Part shown: one piece after another, positions 45,650 to 55,242 of the stretch
Layout: each line of letters opens with the position of its first letter
How positions within the stretch are numbered: the first letter of the stretch is position 1
From: Nocardia rhizosphaerihabitans
GTDB lineage: Bacteria > Actinomycetota > Actinomycetes > Mycobacteriales > Mycobacteriaceae
NCBI RefSeq assembly: GCF_014646295.1
Contig: NZ_BMNE01000002.1
Coordinates: 619,399-683,398 of the forward strand
Reading direction: 5' to 3'
DNA: 64,000 bases
Program-made: the position numbers and the translations under genes
The notes under the pieces: generated by a model
What the model was told of the DNA's origin: nothing
Database searches by the model: none
Seen by the model: the letters and a program-made list of their open reading frames with translations, nothing else

Positions 45650-46768
45650 GTGGGAGTTGCGAGGAAGCCAGGACCGCGCCGGTTCGCCGCGATCGGTGTG
45701 GCGTCGAGTGTCGTCGCCCTGCTCGCGGGGTGCGGTACCGACAAGACGGCGCTCCCGCAGATCACCCCGACTGAACAGCAGGATGCCGCGGGTTCGGTGT
45801 TCGCGTATCGCACCGCCGGTGAACTGGCGGTCGTGCGCGGCGCGGGGACGGTGCGCGCGCCCGGCAGCTTCGGGTACTCCTCGGCCGCGGTCGGTTTCAC
45901 CAGGGACGGGCAGTTCGCGTTCTCGGTGGAGACGAGCTCGAAGACGCTGGTGGCGTTGAGCGTGCGCGACGGTTCGGTGTCGCGCACCGAGTGCGACTGC
46001 TCCGACGCGGTGGCTGTTCGTGGCGCGGTGGTGGCCTGGTGGCGGGAACCGGGCCAGATCATGACCCTGGATCTGTCGGGCACCGCGCCCGCCGCGCCCG
46101 AACAGGATGTGGTGCTGCCGGATTCGCCGAGCCCGCTCTCCGGCGGCAGCTGGGACGGCGCCAGGCTGGTCGCCGCCACCGACGACTATGTGCTGCTGGC
46201 CAGGGTCGAGTCGCGCGGACTGTGGTGGGAGAAGAACCACCTCTACGCGATCGGCGCCGACGCCATCCTGCCGCTGGGCCGGGTGCCCGGCATCGACGCC
46301 CACCTCTCGGCCGCCGCCGGACCCGACGGCCACACCTTCGTCCTCGCCGGCACGACGGCCCGCAGCGCCACCTGCGGCACCGGCCACGTCGCGACCATCG
46401 ACGCCGATACCAATGCCGTCCAGGAGCTGCCCGCGCTGCCGGGCGAGTGCTCGGCGGCCTACAGCCCGCGCTGGGGCGGCGACGGCACGCTCACCGTCGC
46501 CACCCGGAAGTGGGCCGACATGGCAGGCGCGCCCAGCGCGGTCGACCGGTTGCAGTCGGCGGCGCAGGGCTGGGCGCCGGTCGGCGAGAACCCGGTGGTC
46601 GACATGTTGCCGCGTGCGCGGGAGTCCATCGTCCAGGTGGTCGCCGGTGATCCCACCGACGCGCGCGACACCCCACGCGGAGTTCTGGTCGTGGAGAAGG
46701 GCGGCGCGCGCACGGAGCTCGCTCAGCAGGTCGTCTCCCTCGGTGCGCCTGCGGCCACGAACGGGTAG
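45650..46768 (+). CDS. Putative lipoprotein with beta-propeller-like repeats
   Basis: GTG 45650 follows AGGGG. The 372-residue product starts with a lipoprotein signal (VVALLAGCGTD). The mature part is beta-rich, with recurring short blocks such as VRGAVVAWWREPGQI, NHLYAIGADAILPLG and TFVLAGTTARSATCG, which suggests a beta-propeller. The next gene encodes a paralogue with the same blocks. No enzyme motif is present. It may bind a surface or wall ligand. Confidence 0.75.
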   Translation: MGVARKPGPRRFAAIGVASSVVALLAGCGTDKTALPQITPTEQQDAAGSVFAYRTAGELAVVRGAGTVRAPGSFGYSSAAVGFTRDGQFAFSVETSSKTLVALSVRDGSVSRTECDCSDAVAVRGAVVAWWREPGQIMTLDLSGTAPAAPEQDVVLPDSPSPLSGGSWDGARLVAATDDYVLLARVESRGLWWEKNHLYAIGADAILPLGRVPGIDAHLSAAAGPDGHTFVLAGTTARSATCGTGHVATIDADTNAVQELPALPGECSAAYSPRWGGDGTLTVATRKWADMAGAPSAVDRLQSAAQGWAPVGENPVVDMLPRARESIVQVVAGDPTDARDTPRGVLVVEKGGARTELAQQVVSLGAPAATNG

Positions 46769-46880
46769 CTCGGCGATCGAACCGACTCGGCGTCCGCTCC
46801 GTATACCTCGGCGCCGGGAGGTTCCCGGTCGATCGGTGCCGCGCACGGGCGGCGCTGATGGGGGAGCGCCGGAGGTAGTG

Positions 46881-47942
46881 ATGCGAAGCAAGGGGATGCG
46901 GATGGTCGTCGCGGCGGCGATCGCGTTACTCGGGGCGGGTTGCGGTACCGCACTGCCGCAGGGGCCGCAGATCGTGACGGAGTCGCCGATGTCGAACCAG
47001 ATGTTCGCGGTGCGCACGACGATCGGGATGGGCGTGGCCGACGCGTCCGGTATGCGCGGCGACCGGGTCGGCGACTACCGGGAAATCGGCTTCAGCCAGG
47101 ACAATTCACTCGCCTACGCGATCGACGGCGACGGCATGGTGACGGCGATGGAGACCGCGGAACTGCTGGTGTCCTCGGGCCGCATCGATTGCCGCTGCAC
47201 CCGGGTGTTCCCGCTGCACGACGCGGTGGTCGCCTGGTGGCGTGACGGCGCGGTCATGCAGGCCGACCTGCGCATTCCCGATCCGGTTGTGCTGAGGTCG
47301 ATTTCGCTGCCCGAGCCGCGTGATCCGCTGGGCGAAGGCGCCACGCTGACCGGCACCGAGCTGATCGCGCTGGACCGGCACCGGGCCGTGCTCACGCGGA
47401 TCGAGTCGGTCCCCGGCGCGAGCTGGGGCATCAACCACCTCTACGTCGTCGATCTGAATTCCGTTGCGGTGCAACAGTTCGGCCGGATCCCCGAGGTGAA
47501 TACAGTGTTCCGGCAGGCGGTGATCGCGGCCGACGGACGGTCGGTCGCCGTCGCGGGCTACAGCCGCGACAATGTCGCCTGTGGCACCGCGTCGGTCCAC
47601 CGCCTCGATCTCGTCGCCGGGACGGTCGATTCCGCCGGACCGCCGTTCCCGTCGTGCAGCTCGATCGCCGACATCCGTAGCGACGGTACGGATATCGTGC
47701 TGACACGGTTGGTCTGGGACCGCGCCGAACCGCAGACACTGACCTCCTCGACGGTGTGGCGCTACCGCGACGGCTGGACGCAGGTCGGCGCCGACCCGGT
47801 GGTGCGCGTCATCACCGCACCGATCGCGCTCGAACTGCGCCACACCGGTCAGGCCACGCCGTTCGGCACCATCGGCGGCGACCTGTACATCGACGGTAAG
47901 CCGGTGTTGCACAACGTGATCGACGTGCAGACACCCCACTGA
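46881..47942 (+). CDS. Putative lipoprotein, paralogue of the preceding gene
   Basis: ATG 46881 has GGAGG 5 bases upstream. The 353-residue product has a lipobox (LLGAGC). It shares with its neighbour LHDAVVAWWRDGAVM, INHLYVVDLNSVAV, SVAVAGYSRDNVACG and paired cysteines (IDCRCTRVF against TECDCSDAV). The two genes are a diverged tandem duplication separated by 112 bp. It ends 1 bp before the convergent coaA stop codon. Confidence 0.75.
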   Translation: MRSKGMRMVVAAAIALLGAGCGTALPQGPQIVTESPMSNQMFAVRTTIGMGVADASGMRGDRVGDYREIGFSQDNSLAYAIDGDGMVTAMETAELLVSSGRIDCRCTRVFPLHDAVVAWWRDGAVMQADLRIPDPVVLRSISLPEPRDPLGEGATLTGTELIALDRHRAVLTRIESVPGASWGINHLYVVDLNSVAVQQFGRIPEVNTVFRQAVIAADGRSVAVAGYSRDNVACGTASVHRLDLVAGTVDSAGPPFPSCSSIADIRSDGTDIVLTRLVWDRAEPQTLTSSTVWRYRDGWTQVGADPVVRVITAPIALELRHTGQATPFGTIGGDLYIDGKPVLHNVIDVQTPH

Positions 47943-48875
47943 TCAGAGCTTGCGCAGCCGCAACCGGTTGATCGTGTGGTCGGAGTCCTTGCGCAGCACC
48001 AGCGTTGCGCGCGGACGGGTCGGCAGGATGTTCTCCACCAGATTGGGCCGGTTCGTCGAGTTCCAGATGTCGCGCGCGGCCGCGGTGGCCTGCTCGTCGC
48101 TGAACCCGGCGTAGTGGTGGAAGTGCGCGTCGGGGTCGGCGAAGCCGGTCTTGCGCAACGCGAGAAAGCGCTGCACGTACCAGTTCTCGATGTCCTCGAT
48201 CCTGGCGTCGACATAGATGGAGAAGTCGAACAGGTCCGAGACCATCAGCCGCGGACCGGTCTGCAGCACATTCAGGCCCTCGACGATGAGAATGTCGGGC
48301 TGACGCACGCAATGCGCCTCATCGGGCACGATGTCGTAGGAGACGTGCGAATACACCGGCGCGCACGCTTCTTCGGCGCCCGACTTCACCTCGGTGACGA
48401 AGCGCAGCAGCTTGCGGCGGTCGTAGCTTTCCGGAAAACCCTTGCGGTGCATGATGCCGCGGCGGGTGAGTTCGGCGGTGGGGTAGAGGAATCCGTCAGT
48501 GGTCACCAGGTCGACCCGCGGATGGTGGTCCCAGCGCGCCAGCAGCGCCTGCAGCACGCGCGCGGTCGTCGACTTGCCGACCGCGACACTGCCCGCGACG
48601 CCGATCACGAACGGCACCTGCTTGTCCGGATGCTTCTCGCCGAGGAATGTCGCGGTGGCGGCGAAGAGCCGCTGGCGCGCGGCCACCTGGAGATGGATCA
48701 GACGGGCGAGCGGCAGGTAGACCTCGGCGACTTCCTCGAGATCGATCTGCTCGCCGAGACCACGCAGGCCGGTCAGTTCCTCCTCGGTCAGGACCAGCGG
48801 AGTCGACTTGCGCAGGGTGCGCCACTGCTTCCGGTCGAACTCGACATACGGGCTCGGCTCGCTCATCCGTGCCAC
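47943..48875 (-). CDS. coaA: Pantothenate kinase, type I
   Basis: CoaA phosphorylates pantothenate, the first and controlling step of coenzyme A synthesis. The P-loop is [12 protein letters not shown] at residues 92-103; [13 protein letters not shown], the [11 protein letters not shown] block and [11 protein letters not shown] follow. The C-terminus ([19 protein letters not shown]) is near-identical to that of the mycobacterial enzyme Rv1092c. GTG 48875 matches the start of that protein; ATG 48866 is better placed after AGGTGG and is the alternative. The length of 310 residues is normal. Confidence 0.95.
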   Translation of the reverse strand: MARMSEPSPYVEFDRKQWRTLRKSTPLVLTEEELTGLRGLGEQIDLEEVAEVYLPLARLIHLQVAARQRLFAATATFLGEKHPDKQVPFVIGVAGSVAVGKSTTARVLQALLARWDHHPRVDLVTTDGFLYPTAELTRRGIMHRKGFPESYDRRKLLRFVTEVKSGAEEACAPVYSHVSYDIVPDEAHCVRQPDILIVEGLNVLQTGPRLMVSDLFDFSIYVDARIEDIENWYVQRFLALRKTGFADPDAHFHHYAGFSDEQATAAARDIWNSTNRPNLVENILPTRPRATLVLRKDSDHTINRLRLRKL

Positions 48876-49075
48876 CTACCCGACGCTCCGTCCGGGCGCA
48901 CACGCACAGCTGGGCTGCCCGTCGGGTGAGATCCGGGATAACTCTGACCGCATGCCGCGATTGTGCTCCGTCTCGGCCGCCCACGCGCAACGGGGGGTTT
49001 GGCTACTGGCCGGTAACGAACGACAACCCCGAGGTAGGGTCCGCTTTTCCGATTCACCCCGTAAGGTCGGGCACC

Positions 49076-50278
49076 ATGGGGTCACATCCACTTGTCACTG
49101 AATACCTGCGGCTCGGACTGGCTTTCGACCGGCTCGAAGAAGGCTTCGTCGATGCCTACACCGGCGATCCGCAGTTGCGTCGCGACGTCGAGAACGCGCC
49201 CATCCCCGATCCGGCCGAGCTGGTGAAGCGGGCCGTCGACCTGCGCGCGGGCCTGGCCGATACGGATCTGTCGGCGCGGCGCACCGAATTCCTCGACGCC
49301 CATCTCGTGGCGATGGAGTGCTCCGCCCGCAAGTTCGCCGGCGAGGAGATCGGGTTCGTCGACGAGGTCCGCGCCTATTTCGACGTCGACATCGCCCCCG
49401 GCGACCCCGATGACTATCGCGAAGCCCACCGCCTGATGGACGAAGTACTCGGCGGCGACGGCCCGCTGGCCGAGCGCGCCGCCGCGTACCGGCGCGGTGA
49501 CGAGATCCCGCCGGAGCGGCTGGCGGTGTGCGTCGAGGCGTTCTCCAGCGCGCTGCGCGAGCGGGTCCGCGATCGCTATCCGCTGCCCGACCACGAGACC
49601 GTCACCTACGAGGTGGTCGGTGACAAGCCGTGGTCCGGATTCAATTACTACCTGGGCAATTTCCGCTCCACGGTCGCGATCAACTCCGACCTCAAACAGC
49701 ACATGGCGCACCTGCCCGCGCTGATCGCGCACGAGGCCTACCCCGGGCACCACACCGAGCACTGCCGCAAGGAGGCCGGGCTGGTCGCCGCGGGCGAGGA
49801 CGAGCAGACGCTGTTCCTGGTCAACACCCCGCAGTGCCTGATGGCCGAGGGCCTGGCCGACCTGGCCCTGCAGTCCATCATCGGGCCCGGCTGGGGTGCG
49901 TGGGCGCAGGAGATCTACGCCGATCTCGGCCTGCGTTTCGACGGTGAGCGGGCCGAACGCTTCTCGACCGCGTCGGCGAAACTGCTGAGCGTGCGGCAGG
50001 ACGCGGCCCTGCTGCTGCACGATCAGCAGCGCAGCGACGACGAGGTGGCGGCGTTCCTGCAGCGCTGGAGCCTGGCCACGCCGGAGCGGGCGCGCCAGTC
50101 GCTGCGGTTCCTGTCCTCGCCGCTGTGGCGGGCCTACATCAGCACCTACGTGGAGGGCTATCGGCTGCTCGGCGGCTGGCTCGACAACGCCGTCGACGCG
50201 CAGGATCGGGTCGAGCGGTTCGGGCGTCTGCTCGACGAGCCGCTCACGCCGGGCGCGATCCGGCGGATGCCGGTGTGA
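49076..50278 (+). CDS. DUF885 family protein, probable metallopeptidase
   Basis: ATG 49076 (MGSHPLVTEYLRL) starts a 400-residue cytoplasmic protein. LIAHEAYPGHHTEH contains the HExxx(H)H arrangement conserved in DUF885 proteins, which resemble zinc carboxypeptidases and oligopeptidases. Further blocks are SDLKQHMAHLPALI, NTPQCLMAEGLADLAL and RQDAALLLHDQQ. The protein is shorter than most DUF885 members (about 550-600). Peptidase activity is an inference from the fold. It lies between coaA and glyA, which are adjacent in M. tuberculosis. Confidence 0.82.
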   Translation: MGSHPLVTEYLRLGLAFDRLEEGFVDAYTGDPQLRRDVENAPIPDPAELVKRAVDLRAGLADTDLSARRTEFLDAHLVAMECSARKFAGEEIGFVDEVRAYFDVDIAPGDPDDYREAHRLMDEVLGGDGPLAERAAAYRRGDEIPPERLAVCVEAFSSALRERVRDRYPLPDHETVTYEVVGDKPWSGFNYYLGNFRSTVAINSDLKQHMAHLPALIAHEAYPGHHTEHCRKEAGLVAAGEDEQTLFLVNTPQCLMAEGLADLALQSIIGPGWGAWAQEIYADLGLRFDGERAERFSTASAKLLSVRQDAALLLHDQQRSDDEVAAFLQRWSLATPERARQSLRFLSSPLWRAYISTYVEGYRLLGGWLDNAVDAQDRVERFGRLLDEPLTPGAIRRMPV

Positions 50279-50404
50279 CCGCCGGCTGACGGCGCTGCCG
50301 CCGGGGTGCAACAGCTGTGAGCTGCGTCTCCCCGGTGGCGGCCGCGTCGGTGTTGCGCTATCCCCGTGCTCGGGCGTCCGCGCGCGGCCCATAGACTGAG
50401 GGTC

Positions 50405-51700
50405 GTGACGCAGACGACCGCTTCGGTGAATACCCAGTCTCTCGGTGAGCTCGATCCCGAGTTGGCCGCCGCGATGGCGGGCGAGCTCGCCCGCGAACGC
50501 GACACCCTCGAGATGATCGCCTCGGAGAACTTCGTGCCGCGCGCGGTCCTGCAGGCGCAGGGTTCCGTGCTCACCAACAAGTACGCCGAGGGCTACCCGG
50601 GCCGCCGCTACTACGGTGGCTGCGAGGCCGTCGACGTGGTGGAGACCCTCGCCCGCGATCGCGCCAAGGAACTCTTCGGCGCCGAGTTCGCCAACGTGCA
50701 GCCCCACTCGGGCGCGCAGGCCAACGCCGCGGTGCTGATGGCGCTGATGAACCCGGGCGAGACCCTGCTGGGCCTCGACCTCGCGCACGGCGGTCACCTC
50801 ACCCACGGCATGCGCCTGAACTTCTCGGGCAAGCTCTACGACGTCCACTCCTACGGTGTGTCGAAGGAAGACCACCGCATCGACATGGACGAGGTCCGCG
50901 ACATCGCCAAGGCCGCCAAGCCGAAGGTGATCGTGGCGGGCTGGTCGGCCTACCCGCGTCACCAGGACTTCGCGAAGTTCCGCGAGATCGCCGACGAGGT
51001 CGGCGCCTACCTGTGGGTCGACATGGCGCACTTCGCCGGTCTCGTCGCCGCCGGTCTGCACCCCTCCCCGGTGCCCTACGCCGACGTCGTGTCCTCCACC
51101 GTGCACAAGACCCTCGGCGGCCCCCGCTCTGGTCTGATCCTGGCCAAGCAGGAATTCGCCAAGAAGCTGAACTCGGCGGTGTTCCCGGGTCAGCAGGGCG
51201 GCCCGCTCATGCACGTGATCGCCGCCAAGGCCGCCGCGTTCAAGATCGCCGCGACCGAGGAGTTCGCCGACCGCCAGCAGCGCACCCTGTCCGGCGCCCG
51301 CATCCTCGCCGAGCGCCTGACCGGCGCCGACGTCAAGGACAAGGGCGTCTCGGTCCTGACCGGCGGCACCGACGTGCACCTGGTCCTGGTCGACCTGCGC
51401 AACTCCGAGCTCGACGGCCAGCAGGCCGAAGACCTGCTCCACGAGGTCGGCATCACCGTCAACCGCAACGCCGTCCCGTTCGACCCCCGCCCCCCGATGG
51501 TCACCTCCGGCCTGCGCATCGGCACCGCCGCCCTGGCCACCCGCGGCTTCGGCGACACCGAGTTCACCGAGGTCGCCGAGATCATCGCCGCCACCCTGGC
51601 AGGCACCTCGGACACCGAGTCGCTGCGCGCCCGCGTCTCCAAGCTGGCCCAGAGCGTCCCGCTCTACCAGGGCCTGGAGGACTGGCGCCTGCTCGGCTGA
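50405..51700 (+). CDS. glyA: Serine hydroxymethyltransferase
   Basis: GlyA interconverts serine and glycine with tetrahydrofolate and supplies one-carbon units. The PLP lysine is Lys235 in [14 protein letters not shown]. Other blocks are [32 protein letters not shown] and [18 protein letters not shown] 50405 ([12 protein letters not shown]) gives 431 residues, the normal length; the upstream frame is not conserved. Codon usage is strongly biased toward C-ending codons, which fits high expression. A strong terminator follows. It corresponds to glyA1 (Rv1093). Confidence 0.96.
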   Translation: MTQTTASVNTQSLGELDPELAAAMAGELARERDTLEMIASENFVPRAVLQAQGSVLTNKYAEGYPGRRYYGGCEAVDVVETLARDRAKELFGAEFANVQPHSGAQANAAVLMALMNPGETLLGLDLAHGGHLTHGMRLNFSGKLYDVHSYGVSKEDHRIDMDEVRDIAKAAKPKVIVAGWSAYPRHQDFAKFREIADEVGAYLWVDMAHFAGLVAAGLHPSPVPYADVVSSTVHKTLGGPRSGLILAKQEFAKKLNSAVFPGQQGGPLMHVIAAKAAAFKIAATEEFADRQQRTLSGARILAERLTGADVKDKGVSVLTGGTDVHLVLVDLRNSELDGQQAEDLLHEVGITVNRNAVPFDPRPPMVTSGLRIGTAALATRGFGDTEFTEVAEIIAATLAGTSDTESLRARVSKLAQSVPLYQGLEDWRLLG

Positions 51701-51713
51701 GCCGATAGATGTC

Positions 51714-51757
51714 GAAACGCCCTCGGTAACCGGACTTCCGGCCACCGAGGGCGTTTC
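51714..51757. terminator. Terminator between glyA and the RDD gene
   Basis: GAAACGCCCTCGGT (51714-51727) pairs perfectly with ACCGAGGGCGTTTC (51744-51757). It serves convergent genes on both sides. Confidence 0.85.
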
Positions 51758-51764
51758 GTTGTTG

Positions 51765-52847
51765 TCAGGTCTCGGTCGAGCGACTGTCGATGTCGCCGCG
51801 CCGTACGGCGGGGAGCAGGTAGCGCTCGGGGCGTTCCGGAACGGTGCTGTTGCCGAGCACGAGCACCGGCATGATCACGCCGACCAGCCACACCGCCAGG
51901 AGCCTGCGCAGGCGGGGATAGCCGCCGGTGTCGCGGTCGATGACGACGAGCCCGAACACGGCCTTGCCCAGGGTGGTGTGGGTGACCGCTTGGATCAGCA
52001 CCCGATCGATGAACGAGGCGAGCAGGAAGAAGCCGACCACCATCCCCCAGTTGATCTGCAGGTTCCCCCAGTCCTGCTCTTCCACCGCTTGCCTGCTCGC
52101 CGGATTCGCCAGCACACCGATTCCCACGCCGATCGCGACGTGCACAGTGACGTCGAGAATGTAGGCGAGCGTGCGACGGAGCATGCGGGGCGACGGGAAC
52201 GACTCGTCGTCTTTCCCACCACGCAACGGGGTGGGCGGCGGCTTCGGTTCGTACCGAGGTCGTTCGGCGCGCGGCGGCAGCCCACCGGGATCGCCGGCGC
52301 CGGCGAACAACGTCCGCCCGAATCGCGGTGCCGGGTACCACGGTGCCTGATAGGCGAACAGGGTTCGCGCGCCACCGGGCAGCGCGACCAGACCCGCCTT
52401 GCGCGGATCACCCGCGAACCACACCTCCGTGCCGTCGCGGTACCCCGAGGCCGAGATCCACCGGCGCAACTTCAACGTGCCGATCAGCTGGTCGTGGTGA
52501 TCGATCAACTGCACCCACTCCCGCACCCCGCTGCGGAAACGCTGCACGGTCACGACCTGCCACCGTCGACCTCCGGCCCGCAGCCGCCGAATCGCCGTCC
52601 AGCTCATGACGATTCCCATCACGGTGATCGGCAGGACAGCGAAGAAGCACAGGAGCGCCATCTGGTCGGCGTTCTCCGCCGTCCGTCCCGTCTCCGTCTG
52701 CGATACGTCGACGAAGTAGAAGAACGCCACCGCGCACCCCACTCCCAGCCCGAGCACGACCAGCGCGCGCAGTGTCGTCCAGATGAGCGTCCAGCAGGTT
52801 CGTGGAGTGCTCCACGCGCGTGACGCTCGGTCGTCCGTTCCGTTCAC
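51765..52847 (-). CDS. RDD-family membrane protein
   Basis: GTG 52847 overlaps the stop of the upstream gene as GTGA, which fixes the start and shows coupling. The 360-residue protein has two N-terminal helices (about 25-48 and 65-90) and a soluble middle part. Its C-terminal RDD domain has three helices (RRTLAYILDVTVHVAIGVGI, then GMVVGFFLLASFIDRVLIQ and LGKAVFGLVVIDRDTG). RDD proteins are membrane proteins of unknown or ion-transport function. Here it is the last gene of a four-gene operon with WXG100-like proteins. Confidence 0.8.
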   Translation of the reverse strand: MNGTDDRASRAWSTPRTCWTLIWTTLRALVVLGLGVGCAVAFFYFVDVSQTETGRTAENADQMALLCFFAVLPITVMGIVMSWTAIRRLRAGGRRWQVVTVQRFRSGVREWVQLIDHHDQLIGTLKLRRWISASGYRDGTEVWFAGDPRKAGLVALPGGARTLFAYQAPWYPAPRFGRTLFAGAGDPGGLPPRAERPRYEPKPPPTPLRGGKDDESFPSPRMLRRTLAYILDVTVHVAIGVGIGVLANPASRQAVEEQDWGNLQINWGMVVGFFLLASFIDRVLIQAVTHTTLGKAVFGLVVIDRDTGGYPRLRRLLAVWLVGVIMPVLVLGNSTVPERPERYLLPAVRRGDIDSRSTET

Positions 52848-53491
52848 AGCGCGAGTGTGAATTGCGGGTGGACAACGGTGTCGAACGTGATCGAGCCGGC
52901 CAGCAGCACCATCATCGCCCCGAAATCGGACCCATACGCCACATCGGCGGTCGACAGCACAGCGACGGCGATCCGGGCGCCGTCGTCGGCGACGACGATC
53001 GCCTCGATCTGATGGACGGCCCGGCCCGGCGCCGCCGCCTGCGATGAATCGTCGACGACGGCATAGGTTGTCGTCGATTCGATGAACAGGACGGTGCGCC
53101 CACCGAGTTCGACCGGCTCGATGTGTGCGCCGCGGCCGTCGGTCGCCTTCTCCCCGGCCAGCTCGGCGATGGTCACCCGGGGGTTCTGGGTGCGTCCGCG
53201 ATCCAGCAGCGAGATGGTCAGCCACGAGGTCACCGGTGTGCCGTCCGCGGACGCGTGCTGACCGATCGCGCAGTAGCAGGCGCTATTGGTGCGCAGGACG
53301 GTGAGTAGGTCGGCGATGGCCGATGCCACTTCGGGAAAATCCCCGGCGACCTCGGCCGGCAGGAACTCGACGATGCTCTCGGCCGACTCGACCGCTTCGT
53401 GAATCGTGGCCAGCGGAAGTTCGTAATAGCCGCGCGGCAGGACGACCGACAGCGAGGTGGTCGACCCGTCAGGGGTGGTGTCCGCTGTCAA
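52844..53491 (-). CDS. Hypothetical protein of the type VII-like operon
   Basis: The start is TTG 53491, which overlaps the stop codon of the upstream gene (TTGA) and has GGGAG upstream. The 215-residue protein is alpha/beta with no signal peptide; it has a helical part (AESIVEFLPAEVAGDFPEVA) and several strands (VTSWLTISLLDRGR, GRTVLFIESTTTYAVVDD). Size and fold type recall type VII secretion chaperones, but there is no recognisable EspG signature. It could equally be an immunity protein for the product of the upstream gene. Confidence 0.7.
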   Translation of the reverse strand: MTADTTPDGSTTSLSVVLPRGYYELPLATIHEAVESAESIVEFLPAEVAGDFPEVASAIADLLTVLRTNSACYCAIGQHASADGTPVTSWLTISLLDRGRTQNPRVTIAELAGEKATDGRGAHIEPVELGGRTVLFIESTTTYAVVDDSSQAAAPGRAVHQIEAIVVADDGARIAVAVLSTADVAYGSDFGAMMVLLAGSITFDTVVHPQFTLAL

Positions 53492-54729
53492 TCTCCAACT
53501 CCCTGTGATAGGTCGATCGTCTTGTACGAGGCGCCGGTCATCCGCTGCAGAACCGCCAGCGCGGTGGCCGGACTCTCCTGCATGAAGTGCTTACCCTCGG
53601 CCCCGGTGAGCTGCAGCAGCGAATGCACACCGGTGGTCGCGCCGGAGGAGGTGAGCGTGTCGGAGACACCGAAAGCGTTCTTGTCGGTGAAGACTCGGGC
53701 GACGAGACCCGGATCGTTCGCCGCTTCACCCCAGGTCTGCGCCATCATTCCGAATCGGCCGAGATCGTCGGCGCCGTTGCCCATGGCGAACACCTTGCCC
53801 GCTTTGAACACCCCCGAGGCGCCGGGCACCACGCTCAGCAGGTCACCACCGACGATCGCGGCGGCGCCGAGCTTCTCGGTCCAGCTGCCGTCGACCAGGT
53901 CGTCGCGCAATTCGTCGTTGGTGGCGGTCAGGGCCAGCGCGCCCGCGCCCGCGGCCAACGAGATGCCCAACGCGATCGCGCTGATCGGTGGTGGGGTGAC
54001 CAGGGCCAGGATGCCGCCGATCGCGGACGTGGTGGACAGCACCTCGTGAATCGCGTCGCGGTTCTCATCGATCCAATCGGTGAGACTGTCCCACCAGCTC
54101 TTGTCCGGTTCACTGGGCGCGAAGTTCGCGGCGGCCTCCAGCTCGGTCGCCGTGGTGGTGGCGTTGGCGTTGTGCGCGATCTCGAGGTCTTTCGCGCGGG
54201 CGATGATCGCGTCGATCGCGCCCTGGCAGTTGTCGACCGCGGTCGACGCCGAGGTCACCTGGGCGTTGGCGGCGTTCAGCCGGGACTGGGCATCGGCCAG
54301 CTCGGACGCGTCGGAGAAAGTCCTGTTGGCCAGGCCGAGGTCGGGATTGGCCTTGGCCTGCTGGAGCGCGGTGACCGCTTGGGCGTGGTTGGCCCTGGCG
54401 GTGGCGGCTTCGGTCTCCAAACCTTTCGCGGTGTCCTGGAAGGCCACGAGGTCGGTATGCCACGCGGCGATCGCGGTACTGGCTTGCTGTAGTGAGGATT
54501 GGGCGAGACCGAGGTCCTGGGCGAGCGTGGCGTCGAAGCTGGCGCGGAAGGCATCGCCCGCCTCGCCTTTCCACACCTCGTCGTTGCTGTTGCGAATGCT
54601 GGTCAGCAGCGTGTTGGTCTCGGTGACGGCGTCGGCAGCGGTCTTGATCTTCGTGCTGAGGGTGGCGACTTCGGCGGCGTCTCCCGGAGTGGGATCGAAA
54701 CCGAGGTTCGGGTAGGGGTTGTCGGTCAT
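53488..54729 (-). CDS. WXG100-like type VII secretion substrate with a long C-terminal part
   Basis: ATG 54729 overlaps the upstream stop as ATGA. Residues 15-110 form a helical hairpin with the WxG turn at Trp53-Lys-Gly55 (NSNDEVWKGEAGDAF), as in WXG100/LXG proteins. A long coiled region (110-205) follows, then a tryptophan-rich linker (KSWWDSLTDWIDENRD). Residues 233-270 are a glycine/alanine-rich hydrophobic stretch, possibly membrane-inserting. The last 140 residues match no toxin or enzyme I know. It is probably exported by an ESX system encoded elsewhere, together with the small upstream protein. Confidence 0.75.
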   Translation of the reverse strand: MTDNPYPNLGFDPTPGDAAEVATLSTKIKTAADAVTETNTLLTSIRNSNDEVWKGEAGDAFRASFDATLAQDLGLAQSSLQQASTAIAAWHTDLVAFQDTAKGLETEAATARANHAQAVTALQQAKANPDLGLANRTFSDASELADAQSRLNAANAQVTSASTAVDNCQGAIDAIIARAKDLEIAHNANATTTATELEAAANFAPSEPDKSWWDSLTDWIDENRDAIHEVLSTTSAIGGILALVTPPPISAIALGISLAAGAGALALTATNDELRDDLVDGSWTEKLGAAAIVGGDLLSVVPGASGVFKAGKVFAMGNGADDLGRFGMMAQTWGEAANDPGLVARVFTDKNAFGVSDTLTSSGATTGVHSLLQLTGAEGKHFMQESPATALAVLQRMTGASYKTIDLSQGVGD

Positions 54730-55061
54730 TTCGGGGTCCCGGGAGTGACCGCCTGCGGATCGGTCTGTGCGCCCGCCTGGGCGAGTGCCTGCGCGACCGC
54801 GGCATCGAGTTGCTGGTAGGCGGTGTGACACTGGGCGATCCCGTCGGCGGTGACGGTCGTGGACTCGCAGATCCGTTCGATGCCGTACTTCCACTTGCTC
54901 TGGAAGTTGTCGGCGGCGTCGTTCAGCTTGGCGGTACCGATGTCGGAATCCCCGTCCTTGGACAGCGCGGTCATGGCGTCGGTGAGTACCTGCTCCGTTC
55001 CGCGCAGCAACTGGACGGTTTTGCCGAGGACATCGATGTCGACCTGGAGAATTCCGGTCAT
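54726..55061 (-). CDS. Small WXG100/EspC-like helical protein
   Basis: This 111-residue protein is the first gene of the operon. It consists of two helices around a turn with Trp57-Lys-Tyr-Gly60 (ADNFQSKWKYGIERIC), a variant of the WxG motif. The start MTGILQVDIDVLGK resembles EspC-type ESX substrates. The tail (QTDPQAVTPGTPK) is disordered. It probably forms a heterodimer with the 413-residue product of the overlapping gene and is secreted with it. Confidence 0.78.
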   Translation of the reverse strand: MTGILQVDIDVLGKTVQLLRGTEQVLTDAMTALSKDGDSDIGTAKLNDAADNFQSKWKYGIERICESTTVTADGIAQCHTAYQQLDAAVAQALAQAGAQTDPQAVTPGTPK

Positions 55062-55173
55062 CTACCCTCCCCCTTTTTCTCGTTCAGTGTGTTGGACGCA
55101 CGAACTGTCGGTTCGGTTCCCTCGGATCTCGGGCACGACACGGACCGCCGTACGCGTCTTCCGGACCGCCGAC

Positions 55174-55217
55174 ATAGCCGCCCCGCGGCGCCGCTGTCGG
55201 CGCCGCGGGGCGGCTAT
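55174..55217 (-). terminator. Strong hairpin after the LLM oxidoreductase gene
   Basis: Positions 55174-55193 and 55198-55217 are perfect 20-bp complements with a CTGT loop, 25 bp after the stop codon of the LLM gene. Confidence 0.8.
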
Positions 55218-55242
55218 CGCTCGGAACGAGAAAAGGAAGTGG

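Noticed and set aside
49082..51745. 887-codon open frame on the minus strand
   Set aside because: It is antisense to the DUF885 and glyA genes, both certain; the product has shadow-frame composition.
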